Assembly: GCF_002135355.1 (NCBI RefSeq)
Contig: NZ_NEGE01000012.1
Coordinates: forward strand, 80,184 to 144,183
Length of the DNA stretch: 64,000 bases
Direction: 5' to 3'
DNA from: Acinetobacter sp. ANC 4169
Lineage (GTDB): Bacteria; Pseudomonadota; Gammaproteobacteria; Pseudomonadales; Moraxellaceae
Of the stretch, positions 9,379 through 16,048 are shown piece by piece. Both the position numbers and the translations under genes were made by a program. Each line of letters opens with the position of its first letter. Position 1 is the stretch's first letter. The notes beneath the pieces were generated by a model. It was not told the origin of the DNA. It saw nothing but the letters and a program-made list of their open reading frames with translations, and made no database searches.

Positions 9379-10629
9379 ATGAAAAACAAAAATCTTTTCC
9401 TCAAATGGAGTGTCAATGCGTTATTTACATCAATCGCATTCACATCCCTAAATAGCAATGCCGCAACATCGGTAGTGCCTGCCCCGGCGAATAGTCAGCA
9501 AGTCTTTTTTGTTGGCAACAACTGGGATGGAACGGTAACGGTGATTCGTTCTAATCAGGATTATAAAAAAATCGGTGTCATCAATATGATCCCTGATCGC
9601 AAAGAGCGTTTGCTGGAAATCCACCTCAATCCAGTTAAACTGATTGCCTATACGTATATTCAGTCCACCGCTGGTGAAGGTCATGATCAGCTTGTAGATG
9701 ATATGTACTCTACGCCAGATGGTAAATCAGTAGTGGCATCTCGTCCAAGTTTTGCCGATGTAGTTTCTATTAATATTGCGACCGGAAAAATCAACTGGCG
9801 TGCCCCTGTAGAGGGCTTCCGTGCCGATCATATGGCAGTTTCTCCAGATGGTCAGCGCTTAGCTGTATCGGCATCTTCGGGCAATGTGGTTCATGTGCTG
9901 GATATCAACACCGGTAAAGAGTTAGGACGTTTTGCAACAGGCGACAAACCGCACGAAAATATTTTCTTTAACGGCGGCACAAAAATTCTAAACTCGGCCA
10001 TTGGTAATGTGGAAACGTCTATGGATGCTGCATGGCAAGATTTCACCAAAGGCAAACGAGTCCTCACCATTGCTGATGCCAATACTTTTAAAGTCCTCAA
10101 AACCATTGATTTCCGTCCGGCGCTAGATGCGGTAGGCCGTAAAGATTTATCCAATGCTGTGCGTCCAATTGTGTTTAGCAAGGATGAATCTAAAATTTAT
10201 GCGCAAGTTTCATTTTTTAACGGCTTGATCGAGTATGACCTGAATCAGGATAAAATCACCCGCATTGGCCAGCTTCCTGGCAGCTCTACCATTCCCTCTG
10301 ACCGGACAAAATATGTAAATGACTCCCGTCATCATGGATTATCCATCAGTGCTGATGGGGAGAAATTATGTGTGGCAGGCACTATGGATGACTATGCCAC
10401 CATTGTCGATCGTTCAACCTTGAAAGCTGGCAAGCTGATAGCTGCAGGCAAACCCTACTGGGCAACACAAAGTCCGGACGGAAAAAGTTGCGTGATTTCA
10501 GAGAGCGCAAATGATGTGGTTACCGTAATTGATTTTGCAACGGGTGAAAAAGTGCTGAGTGTTCCTGTAGGCAATCATCCACAACGTGTGCGTATCGGTT
10601 ATGCACCTGCGGGCTGGTCGACACCTTAA
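9379..10629 (+). CDS. Exported YncE/YVTN-type beta-propeller protein
   Basis: From the ATG at 9379 the protein has a classical signal peptide: a Lys-rich start, a hydrophobic core with SVNALFTSIAF, and cleavage after NSNAA. The mature part is a run of beta-propeller blades of the form SPDGQRLAVSASSGNVVHVL-D and TPDGKSVVASRPS, so it should be periplasmic. An ATG at 9325 also has an AGGAG, but it would add 18 charged residues before the signal peptide. GGAG lies 9 nt before 9379. Such propellers bind metals, quinoprotein partners or unknown ligands; the substrate cannot be read here. Confidence 0.82.
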   Translation: MKNKNLFLKWSVNALFTSIAFTSLNSNAATSVVPAPANSQQVFFVGNNWDGTVTVIRSNQDYKKIGVINMIPDRKERLLEIHLNPVKLIAYTYIQSTAGEGHDQLVDDMYSTPDGKSVVASRPSFADVVSINIATGKINWRAPVEGFRADHMAVSPDGQRLAVSASSGNVVHVLDINTGKELGRFATGDKPHENIFFNGGTKILNSAIGNVETSMDAAWQDFTKGKRVLTIADANTFKVLKTIDFRPALDAVGRKDLSNAVRPIVFSKDESKIYAQVSFFNGLIEYDLNQDKITRIGQLPGSSTIPSDRTKYVNDSRHHGLSISADGEKLCVAGTMDDYATIVDRSTLKAGKLIAAGKPYWATQSPDGKSCVISESANDVVTVIDFATGEKVLSVPVGNHPQRVRIGYAPAGWSTP

Positions 10630-10712
10630 CTGTTTGTTTTTTATAAATCGTACAGACCTGATCTTAAGATTGGGTCTGCTTTTAATTTAAATGCAAGAGC
10701 AGGATTTCTGGT

Positions 10713-11183
10713 ATGGATCGCAGCATACGACTTGGTCTTATTATCGGCTTTATTGTGACCTTGTTACTCATCATTGTGGTTTATCTATTTAAACCGCTCC
10801 CCCCAACTCTACCAAATACAGCAAAACCGAAAGAAAAGCCAATTCCAACTAAAACTACTTTAGAAAAAAAAGCAGTCCTTAGCGCACCAGCTCAAGCCAA
10901 TCCAGTAGCGGTATCAAATCAGGCAGAACTCATTCAACAACGTGACCGACTGTATCAAGATTTCGCAGGAATTAGCGATGCTTTGAGTCATGGACAGCAA
11001 CCCGATTTACGTCAGGTGAGCCAAATGTTGGAACAGCAAAAACAGCTGGTCAAAACAGGTACAGTTGCTGCAGATGAAGCCATTTCATATTGCCAGTTCT
11101 TAAAACAGATTTTGCCTGCAATGGAACATCAGATTGATCAATATATTATAGAGTTAGAACAACTTAAGCGCAGTTCGATATAA
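10713..11183 (+). CDS. Small membrane-anchored protein of unknown function
   Basis: This 156-residue protein has one N-terminal transmembrane helix (residues ~7-27), then a Pro/Lys/Thr-rich linker (~28-68), then a helical C-terminal domain rich in Gln and Leu. It is most likely anchored in the inner membrane with the helical part in the periplasm. AGGA lies 8 nt before the ATG. It follows the beta-propeller gene by 83 bp on the same strand. I do not recognise the family. Confidence 0.65.
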   Translation: MDRSIRLGLIIGFIVTLLLIIVVYLFKPLPPTLPNTAKPKEKPIPTKTTLEKKAVLSAPAQANPVAVSNQAELIQQRDRLYQDFAGISDALSHGQQPDLRQVSQMLEQQKQLVKTGTVAADEAISYCQFLKQILPAMEHQIDQYIIELEQLKRSSI

Positions 11184-11273
11184 AAATGAAGGAATTTTCT
11201 GAAGAGTTTTAAATGTAATCTTGAGCTATGTCTGGCAATGAACTGTTAAGACGTCAGCTCCAAAATCGTACCT

Positions 11274-11361
11274 CTTTTAAGCTGCCTACATGGCAGTAAA
11301 CTCTTTTTCTGACCACCTTGACCTGCGTTTTATTTTCTAAGCTGCCTACATGGCAGTGAAC
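11274..11361 (-). CRISPR. Remnant type I-F CRISPR array: two repeats, one 32-bp spacer
   Basis: Two 28-bp repeats begin exactly 60 bp apart (11274-11301 and 11334-11361), with a 32-bp spacer at 11302-11333. Read on the minus strand, the intact repeat starts GTTCACTGCC and ends GCAGCTTAGAAA, with the hairpin CTGCC/GGCAG. This is the subtype I-F repeat. The left copy has three substitutions, as expected of a degenerate terminal repeat. About 20 bp of a further spacer may survive between 11362 and 11381. The 28/32 spacing is the I-F standard. Confidence 0.88.
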
Positions 11362-11582
11362 TCGTAATCTTCAAATTCGTGGGTAATGGAGGTTCCCGTG
11401 CCCAGCATAATGACTGTGGTATTGGCGATGGGGATATTCCAATACTGATTTTCATTTTTTGCTTCGGTCAGATATAACACTCGACCATCTTTTTGCATGA
11501 CGCGTGCGTGTTCTAGATAATAGAGATTTGCTCGCTTAGAATGCAAGATCGCTTTTAAATCAGAAGGATTCAGTTGTTCCAT
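11346..11582 (-). pseudogene. cas1: cas1 (subtype I-F), truncated to its N-terminus
   Basis: The first ~67 residues read as type I-F Cas1: LKAILHSKRANLYYLEHARV, then MQKDGRVLYLTEAKNENQYW and TTVIMLGTGTSIT. Full-length Cas1f is about 325 residues, so roughly 80% is gone. After GTSIT the frame runs on through ~20 bp of unrelated sequence into the CRISPR repeat and stops there. A single deletion therefore seems to have joined cas1 to the last spacer-repeat units and removed cas2-3, the csy genes and most of the array. It is non-functional for adaptation. Confidence 0.85.
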
Positions 11583-11711
11583 TTTTATTAATTTTCGGAA
11601 ATTATTTTTTTCAGTATAGTAAATTCAATAACTTATGCAATTCGACTAAAATACAATTACGACAAACTATGTCGCTCATGTGCAACTCACTCAATATCAA
11701 AATTTTAGGCA

Positions 11712-11741
11712 TAAAAAAAGCAGATTCAAAAAGAATCTGCT
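11712..11741 (-). terminator. Intrinsic terminator, probably the original tRNA-Val terminator
   Basis: On the minus strand, AGCAGATTC pairs with GAATCTGCT around a 5-nt loop, followed by TTTTTTT. It starts 12 bp beyond the displaced tRNA 3' end at attL. Before phage integration it would have lain directly behind the tRNA-Val gene now at 49927-50003. Confidence 0.75.
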
Positions 11742-11752
11742 TATTAAAATCT

Positions 11753-11797
11753 TGGTAGGTATAAGCAGACTCGAACTGCTGACCTCTACGATGTCAA
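11753..11797. repeat. attL: 45-bp copy of the tRNA-Val 3' end
   Basis: It is identical to 49927-49971 over 45 bp, from the tRNA CCA end through the T arm to the anticodon stem. Sequence diverges immediately on both sides. The partial tRNA copy here cannot fold into a complete tRNA. Confidence 0.95.
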
Positions 11798-11847
11798 AGA
11801 CAATGCAACTTAAATAACATCAAAAACTTAAATTCTGCCTGACGTAT

Positions 11848-11859
11848 ATTTGTCGCATT
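11848..11859. promoter_or_regulatory. Candidate integrase arm-type site (left)
   Basis: ATTTGTCGCATT lies 50 bp inside attL. Its exact reverse complement, AATGCGACAAAT, lies 56 bp inside attR at 49859-49870. Inverted copies at matching distance from both cores suggest arm-type binding sites for integrase. Confidence 0.5.
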
Positions 11860-12012
11860 CCATCTTGTTTAACATCAATATAAACGTCATACAATCAGTA
11901 TGTTCAATAGAAGCATGGTGCCATTTATTAGCAAAATATATTTGCAGGATTGAACAAATATTTTATATACCTACATTATCGTAATCTAAAATTTCACATC
12001 ATAAAAAAAACA

Positions 12013-12279
12013 GGTTACTAAAGTTACTAATTATTAAAACAATAGTTATCTATATGTATTTATTTAATTTTAAGGTATTTTATAAAAGTTACTTCTAGGT
12101 TACTTTTGAGTTACGAGTAACCCGTTTTTTAGGTTACCAGTAGTAACCTATTAAGTATATGTTTTTAATATATTAATTAATTTTTAAAAAGTATTGGTAA
12201 CCCTTGGTAACCTAATAAAAGTTACCATTTTTTATATTATAAATTAATAACTTAGATATTATTTTTAATATCGGTAACC
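12013..12279. repeat. Cluster of 12 GTTAC/GTAAC motifs
   Basis: GTTAC or GTAAC, mostly as GGTTAC(C) or GGTAACC, occurs twelve times in about 265 bp: starts near 12014, 12023, 12088, 12099, 12110, 12117, 12133, 12143, 12197, 12207, 12221 and 12274. Both orientations are mixed and the background is very AT-rich. No ORF is present. Such clusters are typical of binding arrays for replication or partition proteins, but the function is unknown. The stretch from 11860 to 12600 otherwise holds no gene that I can support. Confidence 0.6.
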
Positions 12280-12609
12280 TAAATTGAACTTTTATTTTTG
12301 GACTTATAAAATTCATTAAATAGTTCGATTTATTCTATATCTTTCAATTTGCATCAGACCGCATCACTTTGCATCAATTCCAATGTCTTCATATTCCCTC
12401 AAAGGCTTTGATAGCTTTGGTCTGAGCTATTTTTAGCACTGCATCAAAATAATGACTTTTAGTAAAAGCGCGCAGGCGGGAGGGAACTGCGTTTGGCTAA
12501 GCGACACCTGCCCCTCCTAATTTAAATAGAGTGAAAATAAGATCTACTAGATGTATTGAACTTGACCAGGTAAAAATAATTAATTCTACGGGGGAATAAC
12601 ACAAAAAAA

Positions 12610-12638
12610 TTGACACAATGTATCTTATAAGATACATT
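12610..12638 (+). promoter_or_regulatory. Promoter and 20-bp palindromic operator of the toxin-antitoxin pair
   Basis: TTGACA at 12610-12615 and TACATT at 12633-12638 are 17 bp apart. The perfect palindrome ATGTATCTTATAAGATACAT (12618-12637) fills the spacer and overlaps the -10. That is where an autoregulating antitoxin or toxin-antitoxin complex would bind. Confidence 0.6.
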
Positions 12639-12644
12639 TTTCTT

Positions 12645-12947
12645 ATGTACTCAATATATACCACAGAAGTCTTTGATAGTTGGTTTGATAAGTTAAAAGA
12701 CCAACAAGCTAAAAGACGAATACAAGTTCGGATTGATCGGGTAGAAGATGGAAATTTTGGAGATACTGAGCCTGTCGGTGAAGGGGTATCTGAGTTACGT
12801 TTCTTCTTTGGACCTGGATATAGAGTTTATTACTGCAAACAAGGGCAAAGAATTATTATCTTATTAGCTGGTGGAGATAAAGCCACTCAAAGTAAAGATA
12901 TAAAACTAGCTTTACAGTTAGCAAAAGACTTGGAAGAGGAGCTATAA
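12645..12947 (+). CDS. RelE/HigB-type toxin (phage Gp49-like addiction module killer)
   Basis: The 100-residue protein fits the small RelE/ParE-superfamily toxins of the PF05973 type: a helix with DSWFDKLKDQQAKRRIQVRI, then VEDGNFGD, a strand with VSELRFFFGPGYRVYY, and the C-terminal block IIILLAGGDKATQSKDI. Members cleave mRNA at the ribosome or otherwise halt growth. The in-frame ATG at 12618 lies inside the promoter, so 12645 is the likely start. No Shine-Dalgarno precedes it and the predicted +1 falls close to the ATG. The antitoxin gene follows directly (toxin-first order). Confidence 0.82.
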   Translation: MYSIYTTEVFDSWFDKLKDQQAKRRIQVRIDRVEDGNFGDTEPVGEGVSELRFFFGPGYRVYYCKQGQRIIILLAGGDKATQSKDIKLALQLAKDLEEEL

Positions 12948-13229
12948 ATGGCTGTTAAACTTCGTAAGTGGGATAGTGCTGAACACCTTAAAACAGAAGA
13001 TGATATGCAAGCTTACTTACAAGCATGCATAGAAGAATCTAATGGTGATGCAGCATTTATCGCTAAAGCTCTAGGAAACATTGCAAAAGCTAAAGGCATG
13101 ACCCAACTAGCTAAAGATACAGGACTAGGTAGAGAAAGCCTTTACAAAGCACTTTCTGGCGATGTTAACCCTAGCTTTGATACCGTAATTAAAGTTGTAA
13201 AAGCACTTAATTTACGTCTAGCAATTTAA
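12948..13229 (+). CDS. HigA-type antitoxin (addiction module antidote)
   Basis: The 93-residue protein has the N-terminal pattern of the antidote partner of Gp49-like toxins (FRKWD-type start, then AYLQACIEESNGDAAFIAKA). This is followed by an XRE helix-turn-helix with MTQLAKDTGLGRESLYKALS and PSFDTVIKVVKAL. It should bind the toxin and repress the promoter at 12610-12638. Its ATG follows the toxin stop codon directly (TAAATG), with AGGAG about 9 nt upstream inside the toxin gene. Translation of the pair is therefore coupled. Confidence 0.85.
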   Translation: MAVKLRKWDSAEHLKTEDDMQAYLQACIEESNGDAAFIAKALGNIAKAKGMTQLAKDTGLGRESLYKALSGDVNPSFDTVIKVVKALNLRLAI

Positions 13230-13244
13230 CATTAAATATTCGAT

Positions 13245-13271
13245 AAAAATGGGAGCTAGGCTCCCATTTTT
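13245..13271. terminator. Terminator of the toxin-antitoxin operon
   Basis: A 12-bp hairpin with stem GGGAGC/GCTCCC extended by A/T pairs and a 3-nt loop, ending in TTTTT. From 13272 to 13632 the DNA is extremely AT-rich with no gene I can support. Confidence 0.75.
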
Positions 13272-13632
13272 GATTTCGTACAAAAGTGTATTATGTTAAT
13301 TTTAGAAGAATTAAGTAATTATATTATTTTTAATTTCAGTAAAACTAATTTTATAATTCAAATAATTTATACTCATATTTTAAAAGTAAATCTAATTTTC
13401 CTGAATTAAATTCAACCAATCTCCCTCTTAATTATAATTTTAAAAAAATAATCAGTAAATTATACAAATTAAATAGGTCTCAAAATCAAAATTTTTTATT
13501 AAACATATAGACATATAATAATATATTAAATCTTAAAATTAAACTAAATTTAAATAATTTATATTAAAATAAAATTCATATATAAAACTCACAAATATTA
13601 ATATTCAAAAAAAATATTGATAATACAATATA

Positions 13633-13659
13633 TTGATTACTCATTAAATGAGTAATCAA
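13633..13659. promoter_or_regulatory. 12-bp inverted repeat ahead of the Cys-rich protein gene
   Basis: TTGATTACTCAT and ATGAGTAATCAA form perfect arms around a 3-nt centre, 12 bp before the AGGAG of the next gene. It may be an operator or an mRNA 5' hairpin. Confidence 0.5.
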
Positions 13660-13682
13660 ATCAAGTATTGAGGAGTATGCAA

Positions 13683-14099
13683 ATGAAAGATTTAACAATT
13701 CCTTCTGATATATGGAATCCATTATCAGAGGATGATAAAGCTTCTATCAAAGATGTTTTAGTAAATTCCAATACAATCACTCAGGATACTAATATTGTTG
13801 GTGATTCTTTATTAAAGTTAGAGGATTTTCTTGGTGATGATTCTCCATTAACATTAGATAATATTCATGGTGATGATTCTCCATTAACATTAGATAATAT
13901 TCAGAATTTTGGAATAAGAATAGACTGGCCAAAACTTCCTAACATCCCAGATCCCATAAAAGAGGCTTGTAAAGTATTATGTGATACGACGGCTGCTGCT
14001 GGATTTGCCGCTTGCGCAACCTTAAGTGGTGGTGCTGCTATTTTAGTTTGTCAAATAGCAGTTGAAGCCGCTCGAACAGAATGTAAAAACAGATGTTAA
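13683..14099 (+). CDS. Small Cys-rich protein with bacteriocin-like C-terminus (halocin C8-like?)
   Basis: The start at 13683 has AGGAG 7 nt upstream; in-frame TTG and ATG codons further up sit on or against that site. The 138-residue protein has an acidic N-terminal half, including an exact 12-residue tandem repeat from a 36-bp DNA duplication at 13832-13903. Its C-terminal ~45 residues are Ala/Gly-rich with six cysteines (ACKVLCDT, FAACATLSGGAAILVCQ, ECKNRC). This resembles precursor bacteriocins of the halocin C8 type, with a leader and a Cys-rich core. The likeness is by eye; no export gene is nearby. Confidence 0.45.
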   Translation: MKDLTIPSDIWNPLSEDDKASIKDVLVNSNTITQDTNIVGDSLLKLEDFLGDDSPLTLDNIHGDDSPLTLDNIQNFGIRIDWPKLPNIPDPIKEACKVLCDTTAAAGFAACATLSGGAAILVCQIAVEAARTECKNRC

Positions 14100-14123
14100 T
14101 TTTTTAATAGAGTCTATCCTATT

Positions 14124-14444
14124 TTATTCCCTAGCAATGCATTGCCACGAAAAACTTCCTGATGGAAATATTCCATCAGGATCAGACTTTGAGCCTGTGC
14201 CAGAATCACCAATTTGTGTATGCTTTCCAAAATTTTCCAATTCGACAAGCGCACCTGCACCGCTCCCATGCAGATAAATTGTGGCTGTACCCCAATTTGC
14301 TACACTGCCATTCGTTAAGCTCATTGCATTACTTGGTTCACATGACCAAGTATCACTGCTTGGAAGAAGATTAAGACTGTCAATAATTGTGAGTGTCATA
14401 ATATTGCCAACACTCTCACATTTCAAAGTATACGTAGTTGACAT
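14124..14444 (-). CDS. Small beta-rich protein of unknown function, convergent to the Cys-rich gene
   Basis: The 106-residue protein has a good ribosome-binding site (AAGGTGAT, 3 nt before ATG at 14444), so I accept it as real. It is rich in Ser, Thr and Gly, with alternating hydrophobic residues suggesting a beta sandwich, and has three cysteines (~9, ~35, ~102). I see no signal peptide or membrane helix. It ends 25 bp from the Cys-rich gene in tail-to-tail orientation. Immunity or partner function is only a guess from position. Confidence 0.5.
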   Translation of the reverse strand: MSTTYTLKCESVGNIMTLTIIDSLNLLPSSDTWSCEPSNAMSLTNGSVANWGTATIYLHGSGAGALVELENFGKHTQIGDSGTGSKSDPDGIFPSGSFSWQCIARE

Positions 14445-14977
14445 TGGATCACCTTTTTTATTTTTTCTTTATTTTAATTATTATAAGTGATTATTTCTTT
14501 ACATCTAAAATTAATATAAATAAATATATTTCTATCTGTTACTGGGGTGAAAATCTTCTATTTAACACAATAGTGCTTATACGAAATTATTTTGTTAGAA
14601 ATCATTTAAAGTGTCTATATTCTCACCAATAAAATTAATTTTTTTTAATCAGATTGAAACTTTTTCCAATGTTACCAATCTTCCCAAGGCAAAAATTACC
14701 CCCAATTTCTGCGTATAAAACCGGGACAGTTTTTAGCCAGCCTTGTAAGTATATGCTTACAACAATTCCGGCCCTTTGTGGCTATACGACCTGGCTGCAA
14801 TTTCCTATGATGGATTTATAAGGAACAGGAAGTTCCACACAATAATAAGAACAATAATACGCACAAGGACAGTAAGGTACGACAGGAGTTATACCGAGCG
14901 AACCAATACGAAAAACCCTGGCATCCTGTCAGGGTTTTTTATGTAAAAATATTTTTATAAGGTATGAGTAGTTTTAC
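14445..14977. other. Non-coding 530-bp region next to portal gene; candidate cos region
   Basis: No credible ORF is present. The first ~200 bp are very AT-rich. From ~14700 the base composition becomes mixed with several inverted repeats: TTGTAAG/CTTACAA at 14743-14762 nested inside AGCCAG/CTGGCT, and GGAAC/GTTCC at 14821-14835. In P2 the cohesive-end site lies just beyond gene Q, which is this position. I cannot identify the cut site. Confidence 0.35.
14911..14939. terminator. Bidirectional terminator beyond Q
   Basis: AAAAACCCTG and CAGGGTTTTT form a 10-bp stem with a 9-nt loop, 38 bp after the Q stop codon on the minus strand. Confidence 0.75.
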
Positions 14978-16048
14978 CTACTCACTAGTAGATAAAAGCT
15001 CATAATCTTTAAACTGAATGACCTCTACCCTAAGTCGCTCATTGATCTGTTTCAATAGGTTTTGATAATAGACAATTTCATTGTAATAAAAAACTTTCGC
15101 GGCTTTTTCTACATCACCAAAACCACCTGCATTTTGTGGTACCACGCCAATGAGCTGTGGCGGAATGCGATGTCCTGCCAACTGGTCATCACGACTGGCG
15201 ATCTTAATATTATAAAACTCATCTTTAGCAGCCACCTCAGCCAGAGGAATAACATTCACCCCTTTTTCTTTTCCTCCTGGTGTATAGAGTAATAAGTTTT
15301 TAAAGTTACCTGCCCCTTTGGAGTTTTCTAAAGCATCTTCTAATGCATCCACATCATCTTGAGTTTGTAATGCATCAGTCATGTGAAGAATGAAACCGGC
15401 ATGAGCCCCATTTTTATAATAGCGTCGACGGAATAAGGTAGCAGATTCATTCAGTAAAATCGCATTCACGCTGCTTAAATAATTTGGGACTCCATACACC
15501 TCCTGCCCAATATCTGATTCAAATAAATGAATCATGTCTTGTGGTAAAAATTTGTGGTTTTTGGTCTGGTCATAATCCAGTTGAAAGTAGCTTTCCAAAT
15601 CCAGACCACGACGCATATTTAATGCAGGTCGAGATCCGAGTCCAATTATTCCCCCAAAACGATTTCTTTTGATATGCACATAGCAGTTTGCAAAAGTCAG
15701 AAGGTTCAGGGCTAATGCATTAAATTCATGACGGCTTAACCAAGGATGAGGAATAAAATCGCTGGTTAAGATATTGCGCTTCACAATTAAGGCACTGGTG
15801 TGGTGGCTGGTTGCCCGGAACAGTTTGGCAGTGGCCAACATGTCGTAGGGCAAGTCATACCAGTCTTGCCATTTTGGACAATAGCCATATTCAAACAAAG
15901 CATGCCCATCCAGTACCGGTTCCGGCTGTCCAAAGTTACGACAAATAATTGAGCTCTTGGCTGATACTTCCGTCGGTGCCCCAGTTGAGGCTATAGCAAA
16001 TGGACTAAACCGTTGCAGGGATTTAGGAATAAAATGATTTAAGTTCAT
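14978..16048 (-). CDS. Q: Phage portal protein (P2 gpQ-like)
   Basis: The 356-residue protein matches the P2 Q family (PBSX-type portal) in length and in blocks such as HALFEYGYCPKWQDWY, ATSHHTSALIVKRNIL and the C-terminal RDDQLAGHRIPPQLIGVVPQ. It forms the dodecameric ring through which DNA enters the head. It is transcribed leftward after gpP, with a 4-bp ATGA overlap between the P stop and the Q start. This is the standard P2 arrangement. Confidence 0.93.
   Translation of the reverse strand: MNLNHFIPKSLQRFSPFAIASTGAPTEVSAKSSIICRNFGQPEPVLDGHALFEYGYCPKWQDWYDLPYDMLATAKLFRATSHHTSALIVKRNILTSDFIPHPWLSRHEFNALALNLLTFANCYVHIKRNRFGGIIGLGSRPALNMRRGLDLESYFQLDYDQTKNHKFLPQDMIHLFESDIGQEVYGVPNYLSSVNAILLNESATLFRRRYYKNGAHAGFILHMTDALQTQDDVDALEDALENSKGAGNFKNLLLYTPGGKEKGVNVIPLAEVAAKDEFYNIKIASRDDQLAGHRIPPQLIGVVPQNAGGFGDVEKAAKVFYYNEIVYYQNLLKQINERLRVEVIQFKDYELLSTSE

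Noticed and set aside
11216..11243. A possible third, more decayed CRISPR repeat ending GGCAATGAAC
   Set aside because: Only the last ten bases resemble the repeat, and the spacing to the next repeat is 58 rather than 60 bp, so chance is likely.
11753..11797. A second tRNA-Val gene at attL
   Set aside because: Only the 3' 45 bp are present; the acceptor 5' strand, D arm and 5' anticodon stem are missing. It is the att duplication.
14158..14180. Hairpin CCTGATGGAA/TTCCATCAGG as a terminator
   Set aside because: It lies inside the minus-strand 106-codon gene and has no T-run on either side.
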